A DNA stretch of 64,000 nucleotides from assembly GCA_026414765.1 (NCBI GenBank), contig JAOAIJ010000016.1, positions 162,786-226,785 of the forward strand, in the 5' to 3' direction. A program made the translations under genes and the position numbers. Source of the DNA: Clostridia bacterium. GTDB taxonomy: Bacteria; Bacillota; Clostridia; Acetivibrionales; DSM-27016. The notes beneath the pieces are model-generated. The model saw only the letters and a program-made list of their open reading frames with translations, was not told where the DNA came from and searched no databases. Positions 1 through 8,233 of the stretch are shown piece after piece (positions within the stretch are counted from its first letter, which is position 1; the number at the start of each line of letters is the position of its first letter).

Positions 1-2723
1 CGACTTCTTCATGGACTACCACGGAAACAACATACAAAACAGTTTGGGTAACGGAACCATATACGGTGTATAAACAAGTCAGTGTGTGGGAGCCAAATCC
101 ACGCCCGGGCAGGTACGTAACTAAGCTCCAGCCTTTTACCGAGTATAGAACAGTACAAAAGACAGTGACTTCTACAAGAACTATTACATGGTGGAGCTAT
201 AGCAACTACTATACCGCATTTTTTTCTGGAAATGTATTAAGAACGGTAAATTACTGGGTTTCCGATTGGCGCTGGGTTTCTGATTTTAGAGGGTTTTACA
301 GCGGGACTATTTATAAGGCTGTAAGGGAACCGTACGTAGATCCGTTCAGGCCAACTTCCGAAAAGTATGTTATTTACGTAAGTGATGGAAGCATATCACA
401 GCTGAATGACTTAAGAATGGTATTGTATAAAACAGGTGCAAAATTGATTCTTTTGACCGCAGGCTCGGCAAAAACGCAGATCACCGCAGATAAATTCATA
501 TTGAATGACAGGCCGATATCCGAAGGTATATCAGGCGCTTTAGACTATATTATACAGAGCAGCCCGGCTATAGAAGAGAAGTATGTTCTGGCGGGGACTG
601 AAAGGTTTGAGGTCAATACGGATGATTATGACGAAGAAGGAGATGTTATTATTTCCAGACAGTTTCAGTATGTGCACGATAAGGATTACTTTGATAATGG
701 TCTGAGACAGGAGTCTGGCACAAATACACAGTTTCAGCGGGATGACGGCTGGACAGGCATAAAGGCGGACAGGTTCAGCTCTCCGGGGAAATACACTATA
801 TATCGCCGTATTCAGGATCAACCGTCAACCGATCCGGATTTTTCTGAATATAGCTATTACTCCGGAACTCCCATGATGGTCATATATGCTCATAGAAAGC
901 CTATAGCAAATGCTGTTCTGGACTGGGATTTTGATTCTGTAAAAAATACTTATAAGACTACCTGGCTTGATCGCTCATTTGATCCGGATCACCAGTACAA
1001 CAGACAGGACAAGGGTATAGTGGAAAGAAAGATCATGTTCAGAAGGGCAGGGGATGAGTGGTCTTATGTTATTCCTAAAGAGCTTTCTCCTGCTGAGTAT
1101 GAATTGAAATATTATGTAAGAGATCCGGAGGGAGCATGGTCTGACCCATTCACTATTAATTTTACTTTGAATCCGGCTCCACCTATGCAGTTCGATGCTG
1201 CTTTAAGGGCATATGACAGGAAATTTACTCTCTCAAGTATCCCAGCTTCCGAGTATTTGGAACTATACAATATCTGGACAAGATTTCCTTATGGCGTATA
1301 CCTTACGGTGGGACTATACAGAGGAACAGACCCTGTAGGCCCATTGCAGACTGTCGGTTATGATCCTGAAACGGGGACTAAGGATGGTAACGATATTAAC
1401 TGGAAGAATATAAAATACAGAATACCGGCATCACTGGCAGACGGAGACTATACTTTCAAAGTTACGGCTGTAGGGGAATACAGCCAGACAGCCTCAAAAA
1501 ACTTTAACATAACTGTATATACACCTGTGTGGGAGGATTACTCGCAAGGTTCGCTAAGGTATATAGAAAAATGCACGGATGGTATCCCTGGATCTATAAT
1601 GTTAAGTGAAGACACAGAGCTTTCGGAAGACAACAATATTCAATTCACTACGAGCAAATATGTCCGGAAAGTAAAAATACAGATAGGCTCAAGCAGCTTC
1701 TTTATTTTCAGGGACAGCGGATTTGGTATAAGCTCTGATGAAACCAAAGCCGGGCCGGTTTTGGAGGTAAACAGCCGGTCAAATATATACAGGGTAAAGG
1801 ATGCAATGCTGGTAGATAATGAGTACAATACGGCCTGGAGTTTCTGTTTTGCAACGATGAAAGGCTATTCATTTGTGCCGGACGAGAAAAGCAGTATGGT
1901 ACTGACGGCATATGACACCTCGGATAACTGGAGCACTACAAGCAATAAGCATAATACCAACCCCCGTATGAAAGACTTTACTGCCATGAATATGAAGTTG
2001 GAAAACCTGAGGATAACGGGAATCGCGGATTATGCCTGGAAGGGTTATTTCCAGGATGCCGATGGGATCGATACTGCACTAAAGAGAAACGGTATAGGCA
2101 TAGTGGATATGCCTGTATACCGTAATAAGGCTGATAAGGGAATAAAGCTGGGGTACAAGGTGAATTTTGAGCTGGACACGGTAGGTTTGAACAGCAGTGG
2201 AGATGTTATTAAGATAGATGTAAAGTACTATGTTCTGAGTAAGGACGGTACCAGGATTTATCCTGCAAGTATTTTTGTGGAAAAGCCATACGGTGGATAC
2301 GAGAGCTTAGCTAAAAGCAGGTATAAAGATACTGCCCTGAATATTGTACTAAACTCCGGGAGCAGGCATGCATATAAAGCAGACCCTTTAAAAGCCGCAT
2401 ATAATACATGGAGCTTCAGCTTGTTTTTACCGCCTGATATTAAGGTAACGAGGCAGGGGCAGGAGCTTGATATATATGATGACAATTCTTTGAAAACAAA
2501 ACTGCTCGTAGTGCTTGATATAAAAGCGTTGAAGGGAGGAGAAACCGGTACGGAGTACAGCTATACAAACAGGGAAGCAGCCTGGTGCACAGGAGATGGA
2601 AGCATATATGGTACAAACAGGCCCTTTACCCTTCCGGATACAGGCAGCAAAGCCGGAGAAGTATTCTGGTATGACTTGGGCAGTACAGCTCTGGATGATA
2701 TAGAGCTGTACAGAAGGTGGTAG
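1..2723 (+). CDS. Large extracellular Ig/PKD-like surface protein, C-terminal part (partial)
   Basis: The reading frame is open through the left edge of the window (codons start at base 3), so the GTG at 66 is not the real start and the gene is 5'-truncated here. At least 907 residues are encoded. The visible N-terminal part is rich in Thr, Tyr, Trp and Val with short degenerate repeats of the type T-E/V-Y-R/K-T-V. The middle and C-terminal parts look like a chain of beta-sandwich domains; motifs such as YYVRDPEGAWSDP near residues 365-380 resemble PKD/Ig-like modules. No catalytic motif, transmembrane anchor, sortase motif or S-layer motif is seen before the stop. It is probably secreted and structural, but the signal peptide lies outside the window. 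Function unknown. Confidence 0.7.
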   Translation, partial: TSSWTTTETTYKTVWVTEPYTVYKQVSVWEPNPRPGRYVTKLQPFTEYRTVQKTVTSTRTITWWSYSNYYTAFFSGNVLRTVNYWVSDWRWVSDFRGFYSGTIYKAVREPYVDPFRPTSEKYVIYVSDGSISQLNDLRMVLYKTGAKLILLTAGSAKTQITADKFILNDRPISEGISGALDYIIQSSPAIEEKYVLAGTERFEVNTDDYDEEGDVIISRQFQYVHDKDYFDNGLRQESGTNTQFQRDDGWTGIKADRFSSPGKYTIYRRIQDQPSTDPDFSEYSYYSGTPMMVIYAHRKPIANAVLDWDFDSVKNTYKTTWLDRSFDPDHQYNRQDKGIVERKIMFRRAGDEWSYVIPKELSPAEYELKYYVRDPEGAWSDPFTINFTLNPAPPMQFDAALRAYDRKFTLSSIPASEYLELYNIWTRFPYGVYLTVGLYRGTDPVGPLQTVGYDPETGTKDGNDINWKNIKYRIPASLADGDYTFKVTAVGEYSQTASKNFNITVYTPVWEDYSQGSLRYIEKCTDGIPGSIMLSEDTELSEDNNIQFTTSKYVRKVKIQIGSSSFFIFRDSGFGISSDETKAGPVLEVNSRSNIYRVKDAMLVDNEYNTAWSFCFATMKGYSFVPDEKSSMVLTAYDTSDNWSTTSNKHNTNPRMKDFTAMNMKLENLRITGIADYAWKGYFQDADGIDTALKRNGIGIVDMPVYRNKADKGIKLGYKVNFELDTVGLNSSGDVIKIDVKYYVLSKDGTRIYPASIFVEKPYGGYESLAKSRYKDTALNIVLNSGSRHAYKADPLKAAYNTWSFSLFLPPDIKVTRQGQELDIYDDNSLKTKLLVVLDIKALKGGETGTEYSYTNREAAWCTGDGSIYGTNRPFTLPDTGSKAGEVFWYDLGSTALDDIELYRRW

Positions 2724-2766
2724 GGGAGCCCATAGGCAGGGCTTCGCCGGCAGAATACGCGGTAGA

Positions 2767-3342
2767 TTAATCTTTTAGTTTTTTTAGTAGCCAAGCCATA
2801 TTTTGCCCTAGTATTTTCATTGTTTTTATTCCTTCTTCATCTGTTTCTACTTCACCTATTTTATTTCCGACCCCCAAATTCCAATAATTTGATCCCGGAA
2901 TTATCATTTCATTAACAAGGAAATACTCATTTAAAGAGTTAAAAACATTAATTGCTCCGCACCTGCGGGCAGATACTACAGCAGCACCCACTTTCCTTCT
3001 TAGCAAATCTCCATTCACCTTTGTAACCAGGCCGGTTCGTTCCATAAATGCCTTCATTCCCGATGATAGATTTGCAATATATGTCGGTGAGCCTAGGAGA
3101 ATTCCATCTGCTTCTACCATTTTTTCAATACATTCATTAATAATGTCTTTATTATTCACACACTGTCTGTTTTTTGATTTTGCACAGCCCATACATCCTG
3201 TACAACCCAAAATACTTGTACCTCCAAGCTGAATTAGCTCACATTCAATTCCTTCATTTCTAAGTTCCCCAAATACTAAATCGATTAATATTGCCGTATT
3301 GCCATCTTTGCGTTGACTTCCATTTATAGCTACTACTTTCAT
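2767..3342 (-). CDS. Flavodoxin-like NADPH-dependent FMN reductase family protein
   Basis: The 191-residue protein starts with a flavodoxin-fold signature (VVAINGSQRKDGNT, residues 3-16), the phosphate-binding loop for FMN. A Cys cluster (CTGCMGCAKSKNRQC, about residues 47-61) is typical of iron-sulfur flavoproteins and related NAD(P)H-dependent oxidoreductases. The loop LLGSPTYIANLSSGMKAFMER (FMN ring contact) follows at about 81-101. The length is normal for the family. A clear AGGAGG site lies 8 bases before the ATG. The substrate cannot be predicted. It lies just downstream of two decayed genes on the same strand, so it may have lost an upstream partner. Confidence 0.85.
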   Translation of the reverse strand: MKVVAINGSQRKDGNTAILIDLVFGELRNEGIECELIQLGGTSILGCTGCMGCAKSKNRQCVNNKDIINECIEKMVEADGILLGSPTYIANLSSGMKAFMERTGLVTKVNGDLLRRKVGAAVVSARRCGAINVFNSLNEYFLVNEMIIPGSNYWNLGVGNKIGEVETDEEGIKTMKILGQNMAWLLKKLKD

Positions 3343-3354
3343 AATGCAAACCTC

Positions 3355-3552
3355 CTATTTTTTATATTGTTCATTCAATAATTCTTTTTGCAACTTCCGC
3401 GGCAGTTTTTTTACTACTGTTAAGTAGGAATGGTCTATCATTCCTTTCAATTCATCATCAGGAACTACATTATTAAGATAAATCGTATTAAAATATGGCT
3501 GTTGTATCCGGGGACAATGATAACCTCTAACAACAGTATTCGGATATAAATT
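3355..3552 (-). pseudogene. Truncated MmcQ/YjbR-like protein, C-terminal fragment
   Basis: The peptide encoded here (RNLYPNTVVRGYH, then NTIYLNNVVPDDELKGMIDH) matches the C-terminal half of the MmcQ/YjbR DNA-binding-like family, where an aromatic residue, GYH, W/F-N-T-I and the P-D-D-E-L-K-x-M-I-x-H-S-Y pattern are typical. The N-terminal half (start, substrate-like beta strands) is missing. Directly upstream, in a different frame, is the 3' part of a DJ-1/PfpI-type gene, so the fragment was joined to it by a deletion near 3551-3570. The TTG at 3600 that would open this frame lies inside the DJ-1 remnant and is not a credible start. Confidence 0.7.
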
Positions 3553-3910
3553 ACGATAATCTTGCAAGCCCAATTGTGGCACCGCAGATTGCTGCAACAA
3601 TAATATCGGTTTTTAAGCATTTTTCAGCTATTGATAAAACTGAATCATGGATGTGCTCTGTCCATGTGTCTCCTCATGGCATAACAAGAGCTGCTGCATC
3701 ATCGATATTGAATTCTTCAATCGCGATATCCGGTATGACCCGCAATCCACCCATTGTAACAATTGTATCTTTTGTATTACCTATGCTTACGATTTTCAAT
3801 GGCTCCTGCCACTTTTTAAAATACCTTCCGGATTGAACCTCTGCATTTAGATAGCCTACTTCCCAGTCAGCCATAGTATCAAAGACATAAAGATATACTC
3901 TGGTTTTCAC
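3551..3910 (-). pseudogene. DJ-1/PfpI family protein, disrupted by nonsense codon and truncation
   Basis: The frame begins at a GTG (3910) with an AAGGG site 6 bases upstream and encodes a typical DJ-1/PfpI N-terminus (YLYVFDTMADWEVGYL). At codon 79 (3676-3674) the expected P-G-G-D-T-W elbow reads P-stop-G-D-T-W: CCA TGA GGA instead of CCA GGA GGA, a single-base nonsense change. Reading through, the family continues with the nucleophile region AAICGAT, so the catalytic Cys is still encoded. It then stops at 3551 where it runs into a YjbR fragment. The C-terminal third is absent. It is clearly a dead gene, although its ribosome binding site is intact. Confidence 0.8.
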
Positions 3911-4026
3911 TTGTTACCCTTCTTTCACGTGAGATAAGCATTGCGGAACTGATATGCACGTATAAACATATTCTACCATCAATATTTGTAAAATCAAAGC
4001 AAGTCGGATAATAATTTTATACGCAC

Positions 4027-4067
4027 AAAAAAAGTACATTTGGCGGATTTATCCACCAAGTATACTT
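4027..4067 (-). terminator. Rho-independent terminator downstream of the hydrolase pseudogene
   Basis: Arms 4032-4048 and 4051-4067 pair with three G-U-type mismatches, and on the minus strand the stem is followed by a run of seven T (complement of 4027-4033). The direction fits transcription of the decayed gene at 4139-4314. Confidence 0.65.
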
Positions 4068-4138
4068 AGTAAGAAGTATGCAGACTAGGCTTAGTTTGTT
4101 TTATTTTACAAATGGCATGACTTACTTACCCTTATAAG

Positions 4139-4314
4139 TCATTTGTTTATTAGTGAATTAAAGAGCTCCGCCTGTTCAATCTGCAAGTTGTGCCCTGCTC
4201 TATCCAATATATTCAAAGCATCTTTCTAGCCGACGGAGGAATCCTGTTTTCCTACCAATATGAGACAGGCTTGTCGAATCTTTTACTTATATTATCTACA
4301 TTAAAAGAAAATTC
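4139..4314 (-). pseudogene. Alpha/beta-hydrolase remnant, C-terminal fragment
   Basis: Translation on the minus strand gives recognisable pieces of a proline-iminopeptidase-like alpha/beta hydrolase C-terminus: ISKRFDKPV, then after a one-base frameshift near 4264-4266 LILVGKQDSSVG, an in-frame TAG at 4228-4226 where family members usually have Tyr, then KDAL and LDRAGHNLQIEQAELFNSL. The catalytic Asp (KQDS) and His (AGHN) positions are still readable. About ten codons between KDA and LDRAGHN appear deleted. The N-terminal two-thirds, including the nucleophile elbow, is gone. Three independent lesions make this a true pseudogene. Confidence 0.75.
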
Positions 4315-4356
4315 TTAGCCTTTGCCTTTAAATCTTTCTAAAAACTTAAACTGCAT

Positions 4357-4395
4357 AAAAAATGATGCACTTTAAGTAATATGCATCACTTTTTA
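4357..4395 (-). terminator. Hairpin terminator after the DUF3303-like gene
   Basis: TGATGCA (4363-4369) pairs with TGCATCA (4382-4388), extended by A/T pairs on each side, with T runs in both directions. It lies 42 bases after the stop of the minus-strand gene at 4430. Confidence 0.55.
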
Positions 4396-4429
4396 CTTAG
4401 TATATGGTGTCAGCTTTTCAGTAAAGCTT

Positions 4430-4702
4430 TCAAGCCTTACCGGTCATGTTAGATTGAAACTCTTCCAAAGTGATAACATGCGCTATCTCATACACTTCAG
4501 AATACGGCTTTAATTTGTGTAAAATATCGTCAAGCTGGTCTTTGCTTTCGACATCAAAAATTGAATATCCCAATCCGGGGGTAGTACTTGAGCAATAAAT
4601 GGTTGAATATTTTGCAGGGCTTGGTATTTCACCTTTCATAGACTTCTCAAGCATGTCGGACATCTTGTCCATAGCAAGTTGTATTTTTACATAAAACAGC
4701 AT
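4430..4702 (-). CDS. Small dimeric ferredoxin-fold-like protein (DUF3303/muconolactone-isomerase-like)
   Basis: 90 residues. The opening MLFYVKIQLAMDKM and the later pattern L-G-Y-S-I-F-D-V-E-S-K-D-Q-L-D-D resemble small alpha/beta-barrel dimers such as DUF3303 and YCII/ABM-like proteins, where a beta strand is followed by a helix that ends near E-V-x-x-I-x-x-V-I-T-L. No catalytic residue can be named. The gene has an excellent site (AAGGAGG, 7 bases before ATG) and its own terminator, so it is probably expressed as a single gene. Family placement is an inference from pattern only. Confidence 0.65.
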   Translation of the reverse strand: MLFYVKIQLAMDKMSDMLEKSMKGEIPSPAKYSTIYCSSTTPGLGYSIFDVESKDQLDDILHKLKPYSEVYEIAHVITLEEFQSNMTGKA

Positions 4703-4831
4703 ATTTCATCCTCCTTAGTAGATATTTTCATGTTTAGTATCATAGTGTATATGGTTTTAGGATGAATCCAGTCCGGCTTCAATAAACTCAATCAACAACA
4801 TACTTTGCTCAGCATCTTTCTTTGCGGACAT

Positions 4832-4885
4832 AAAAAAACCCCCTTCCTTGTATCTTTCTTATATTTAGATACAGGAACAGGGGAT
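4832..4885 (-). terminator. Strong terminator of the sigma-factor gene
   Basis: A long stem, about 16 base pairs (CCCCCTTCC-TTGTATCT region 4839-4855 pairing with AGATACAGGAACAGGGG at 4867-4883), is followed on the minus strand by seven T. It begins two bases after the stop codon of the gene at 4886. Confidence 0.85.
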
Positions 4886-5734
4886 TTATTTCACTTTTTT
4901 ATCATAAAAAATTTTATAAGTATGTTTGTGGAGCTCTTTCTGAATTGATTGCAGCATAGTATCTGAATATTGTTTATCTTCCAGGCTTCTGTAAAGTAGG
5001 GCTATTTTCTTCAGACTATTGATTTCACTCTCTATTGCCGGAATAACTTTATCTGACCCGGATATAAAACTTTTATCAGGCATTTTCTTAATCCAGCCCT
5101 GTTTTAGTGAAAACTCTATAAGGTTTTCACAATGACATGGATTACGGGTGTCATAAAGAGAACAGTTTTTGCACAGGAAACTCCTTATATTCTGCTTTGC
5201 GCGGTGAACCAGCAATCTTGTTGCCGGTTCTGTTTTGCTGATAATTACCGCAACATCCTTAACCTTTATTTCCAGCAATACATTTAGTATAAAAGCTATT
5301 CTCTGGTAAAATGACAAGCATCTCAACAAGCCAAGGAGGCAGCCCTCCTTGACCTGACTGATGTAATATTGCTTTTCAAAAATTGTGAAACTATCTGGAT
5401 TTTCTATAGATTGTGCTACCTTGAGAAGTTCATCCAAAGAAGAAAATGAGCTTTTTTTTCTTTTCTCAAGCAGCCGGAGACAAAGGTTTTTTGTTATTGC
5501 ATACAGCCAGGTGTAGATACTGCTTTCTCCATTAAACCCACTTATATTTGTATACGCCTGGACAAAAGTTTTTTGCATTATATCTTCTGCATCTTCCTTA
5601 TTTCCACACATTCTGAAAGCAAGGTTGTATATCTTTTTATAATAATGTTCAAATAATAAAGTAAAGCCTTCATTATCCATGTTTTTAAGTTTATCAACCA
5701 GCTGCTTTTCAAAAGAATTCAATATTACATCCAT
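4886..5734 (-). CDS. RNA polymerase sigma factor, ECF-type (sigma-70 family) with Cys-rich extension
   Basis: 282 residues. Region 2 is clear: LFEHYYKKIYNLAFRMCGNKEDAEDIMQ (about 28-55) followed by FNGESSIYTWLYAITKN (about 67-83). A degenerate region 4 helix-turn-helix follows (RIAFILNVLLEIKVKDVAVII, about 143-165). Beyond the usual ECF length of 170-190 residues is an extra ~90-residue tail that opens with C-K-N-C-x9-C-H-C (about 192-206), a possible metal-binding cluster. No anti-sigma gene is adjacent, so the tail could supply self-control; this is inference. The best-placed purine-rich site touches the ATG, so the exact start is uncertain; a TTG four codons in is an alternative. Confidence 0.8.
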   Translation of the reverse strand: MDVILNSFEKQLVDKLKNMDNEGFTLLFEHYYKKIYNLAFRMCGNKEDAEDIMQKTFVQAYTNISGFNGESSIYTWLYAITKNLCLRLLEKRKKSSFSSLDELLKVAQSIENPDSFTIFEKQYYISQVKEGCLLGLLRCLSFYQRIAFILNVLLEIKVKDVAVIISKTEPATRLLVHRAKQNIRSFLCKNCSLYDTRNPCHCENLIEFSLKQGWIKKMPDKSFISGSDKVIPAIESEINSLKKIALLYRSLEDKQYSDTMLQSIQKELHKHTYKIFYDKKVK

Positions 5735-5811
5735 CCTTTCAATAAAGCTTGGAATAAGGTCAAACTTATCAACAAATCTAACTACACAAATACTATATCA
5801 GCTAATGCCGG

Positions 5812-6546
5812 TTATTCTTTCATTTTCTTCCTGAAAATAATAACTGCAATAAAATACAGAACTATCGTATATCCTATCACCCACAAAAGATGTGGCAAAA
5901 TAGAACCGTAATCCCCGGCTATGGCTGCTTTCACAGAATCTACGGCATGTGCAAAAGGGAGTGTATAGCAAACTGTTTTAAAAATACCGCCTATCATTTT
6001 CAAATCAAACCATGTTCCGCTCAACCACTGTGCAAGATTGATTATCACCGAGCTGATGCCGCCTACCTGCTTATAAGAAAGAAGGCTTCCCATTATTAAT
6101 CCGAAGCTGATAAAAAGTGCACCAACAGGGATAAGCACGATGATAGCAAGTACTATATTTATGTTTACAGGCAACCCAAAGAAAAATGCTGTAATAAAGC
6201 ATACTGCACTTTGGAATAAAGCTACGGGTAGAAGCGGAAGAGAATAACCGATGATATAGTCGGCTCCGGACAAGGGTGATGCAAATACCCTCATTAAAAA
6301 TGAGCTGCTTCTATCGCTTGCGATGAGAACCCCAAGGAAGAGGGAAATAAAGGATAAGCCGAAGACTGCCATTCCCGGGGCAAAGCTCTGGATTGGAAAC
6401 AACTCGGCAGGCATTCCCTGAATGCTCTTTTTAAGTAAAGCTATCAACAAAATCAGAATAACAGGAAACCCGATACCGAAAACCAGATTTAAAGGGTCTC
6501 TTAAAATCTCTTTGCGATTACGTGTGGCAAAAGCTAAAAAGCGCAT
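5812..6546 (-). CDS. ABC transporter permease (ABC-2 type)
   Basis: 244 residues with six predicted hydrophobic segments and a cytoplasmic N-terminus typical of ABC-2 exporters (FATRNRKEILRDPLNLVFGIGFPVI). The motif QWLSGTWFDL before the last helices matches the conserved ABC-2 region around the 'selection/P-x-F' loop. The start codon overlaps the stop of the upstream ATPase gene (6546), which indicates translational coupling. With the ATPase at 6546-7274 it forms a two-component exporter for an unknown substrate, possibly a drug, lipid or peptide. Confidence 0.88.
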   Translation of the reverse strand: MRFLAFATRNRKEILRDPLNLVFGIGFPVILILLIALLKKSIQGMPAELFPIQSFAPGMAVFGLSFISLFLGVLIASDRSSSFLMRVFASPLSGADYIIGYSLPLLPVALFQSAVCFITAFFFGLPVNINIVLAIIVLIPVGALFISFGLIMGSLLSYKQVGGISSVIINLAQWLSGTWFDLKMIGGIFKTVCYTLPFAHAVDSVKAAIAGDYGSILPHLLWVIGYTIVLYFIAVIIFRKKMKE

Positions 6547-7274
6547 CAGGATACCTCCTTTTCTGTAAGCATAAGAAATGCATCTTCAAGAGTATTACTG
6601 CCAGTTTTCGCTTTTAACTCTTCAACCGTACCGAGGGCTTGCAGCTTCCCGCCGTGCATTATGCCGATTCTGTCCGAAAGGGCTTCTGCTTCTTCAAGAT
6701 AGTGAGTAGTCAACACGATGGTTATTTTCCCTTTAAGTTCTTTCAATACATTCCAAAGCTCCCGCCTTGCACGTACATCAAGTCCAAGAGTAGGTTCATC
6801 AAGGAAAATAATCTCGGGATCGGATATGAGAGCCATTGCAATGCTCAACCGGCGCTGCATCCCTCCAGACAAGGTTTTTGCCTTGTCTTTTGCCCGATCT
6901 GACAGACCAAATCTTGTTATCATATCGTCTGCTTTTACACGGGCTTGATGCTTGCTGCTTCCGTAAATTTCAGCTATCAGTTCAAGATTTTCCCTGACGG
7001 AAAGTTTTGGTGCAACTGCTGTTTCCTGTGGCGAAACATTCAACTTCTGTTTTACTGCCGCAGGATGCTTAGTAATGCTATCACCCAAAAGCACAGCATC
7101 ACCGCTTGTTGGGGTAAGCAGGCAGCACAGCATCTTTATTGTTGTTGTTTTTCCGGCACCATTTTGCCCGAGCAGCGCAAAAAATTCGCCCTTTGCTATA
7201 GATAAATTAAGCGAATGTACAGCAATCCGATTTTTAAAAGTCTTTGTTAAGTTTGCAATTTCAATTGCGTTCAT
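6546..7274 (-). CDS. ABC transporter ATP-binding protein
   Basis: 242 residues with all ABC motifs in order: Walker A GQNGAGKTT (about 36-44), Q-loop SPQE (about 78-81), signature LSGGMQRRLS (about 136-145), Walker B IIFLDEPTLGLD (about 156-167), D-loop, and switch His in TTHYLEEAE. It belongs to the DrrA/CcmA-like exporter group that pairs with ABC-2 permeases. Its ATG overlaps the stop of the AbrB-type gene (7274) and its stop overlaps the permease start, so the three genes form one tightly coupled operon. Confidence 0.93.
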   Translation of the reverse strand: MNAIEIANLTKTFKNRIAVHSLNLSIAKGEFFALLGQNGAGKTTTIKMLCCLLTPTSGDAVLLGDSITKHPAAVKQKLNVSPQETAVAPKLSVRENLELIAEIYGSSKHQARVKADDMITRFGLSDRAKDKAKTLSGGMQRRLSIAMALISDPEIIFLDEPTLGLDVRARRELWNVLKELKGKITIVLTTHYLEEAEALSDRIGIMHGGKLQALGTVEELKAKTGSNTLEDAFLMLTEKEVS

Positions 7275-7501
7275 TATTCCTCCTCCTCGCTTTTGTTTTG
7301 TGCATTTAAAACATCGTTTACAAAATCCATAAATACATTATTTTTTACGATTGCAATTCCTTGTGATTCATCGCCAAAAACAAGAAGTGTATCACCGGGC
7401 TTTATATCAAATATATCCCGGGCCGCTTTAGGAATAACGATTTGGCCTTTTTCACCAACTTTTACAGTTCCGAAAATATGTTTTCCTTTAGGTGCTGACA
7501 C
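7274..7501 (-). CDS. AbrB/MazE/SpoVT-type transcriptional regulator
   Basis: The swapped-hairpin DNA-binding motif (VKVGEKGQIVIPKAARDIFDIKPGDTLLVFGD, about residues 10-41) is unmistakable. The start is placed at the GTG at 7501 because AAGGAGG (7511-7517) sits 9 bases upstream. A longer reading frame to 7606 would add a hydrophobic stretch that is not family-like and would run through that ribosome binding site. The result is 75 residues, a normal size. As first gene of the operon with the two ABC genes it is the likely local regulator, probably binding its own promoter as AbrB relatives often do. Confidence 0.88.
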   Translation of the reverse strand: MSAPKGKHIFGTVKVGEKGQIVIPKAARDIFDIKPGDTLLVFGDESQGIAIVKNNVFMDFVNDVLNAQNKSEEEE

Positions 7502-7588
7502 AGAATAAGACCTCCTTAAAGTAAGAAAAGTATGACTTGTACAACTAATCATACCGCAAAATTTGGTAAACATCAATAGGATGCATAA

Positions 7589-7625
7589 CAAAAAGAGAGA
7601 ATACAAATTTGTAATCCCTCTCTAA
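7589..7625 (-). terminator. Terminator between the HTH membrane protein and the AbrB operon
   Basis: AGAGAG...CTCTCT arms enclose AATACAAATTTGTAATCC (7595-7624). On the minus strand the stem is followed by TTTTT. The internal palindrome ACAAATTTGT just upstream of the AbrB-type gene could also be an operator. Confidence 0.6.
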
Positions 7626-7728
7626 GAGCAAAATATATACTTGTAAAATTTGCGGAATCCCGGATAACATTACATAATACTTTACATACAGGCTTTTGAT
7701 AATAAAGATTCATGGACGCCTTATCTCT

Positions 7729-8106
7729 TTACTGAAGAAGCCATCCTTCTACTGTATTGTATTCCCTACGGTTTCTTGATACTTCTGTTAACCATTCGTC
7801 TATCTCGTTTTTATAAAAATACTTTTTATTGTTTATTGTAAAGTAAGGAAACATTTTTCCAACAAAGCTTCCTGACTTTTTCAGCATGCTATCTTCTGTT
7901 TTTATTATTCCTTGAATCTCTTCTTCTGTAATATTCATATACTCAGCTGCCTGTGACACGTTTAAAACCTTTCTGTCAGCTGAATTTACAACCGGGTTTT
8001 GTAACTTATCGGGTTTTTTAGCACCTGCAATAAAATAGCCGTTAATAATAATTGATACTCCGATAAATAAAACTGCTATTACTGCTACGATATTCTTTTT
8101 CAACAT
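7729..8106 (-). CDS. Membrane-anchored protein with excisionase/MerR-like helix-turn-helix
   Basis: 125 residues. Residues 6-28 form one hydrophobic segment that could be an uncleaved signal anchor. After a short linker comes VLNVSQAAEYMNITEEEIQGII (about 48-69), which resembles the helix-turn-helix opening of excisionase/DNA-binding domain family proteins. The F-x-I-N-N-K-K-Y-F-Y-K-N-E-I-D-E-W-L segment (about 90-107) has the typical 'wing plus recognition' ending of the same fold. If the anchor is real, the domain would more likely act as a protein-binding module outside the membrane. Function unknown; single gene with its own terminator. Confidence 0.65.
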   Translation of the reverse strand: MLKKNIVAVIAVLFIGVSIIINGYFIAGAKKPDKLQNPVVNSADRKVLNVSQAAEYMNITEEEIQGIIKTEDSMLKKSGSFVGKMFPYFTINNKKYFYKNEIDEWLTEVSRNRREYNTVEGWLLQ

Positions 8107-8233
8107 GATATTTTACTCCTTTTTAGTATGTTGATTATAAAACAAGTGTGTAGAAAACATTTATTCCAATGTTATATTATGTAAATTCATAAGTCAAGAG
8201 GGCAACAGGAGAGATATATTTCTGTATGACCTT

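Noticed and set aside
4757..4831. 24-codon minus-strand frame between two terminators
   Set aside because: No ribosome binding site and no recognisable pattern; could be a relic but cannot be supported.
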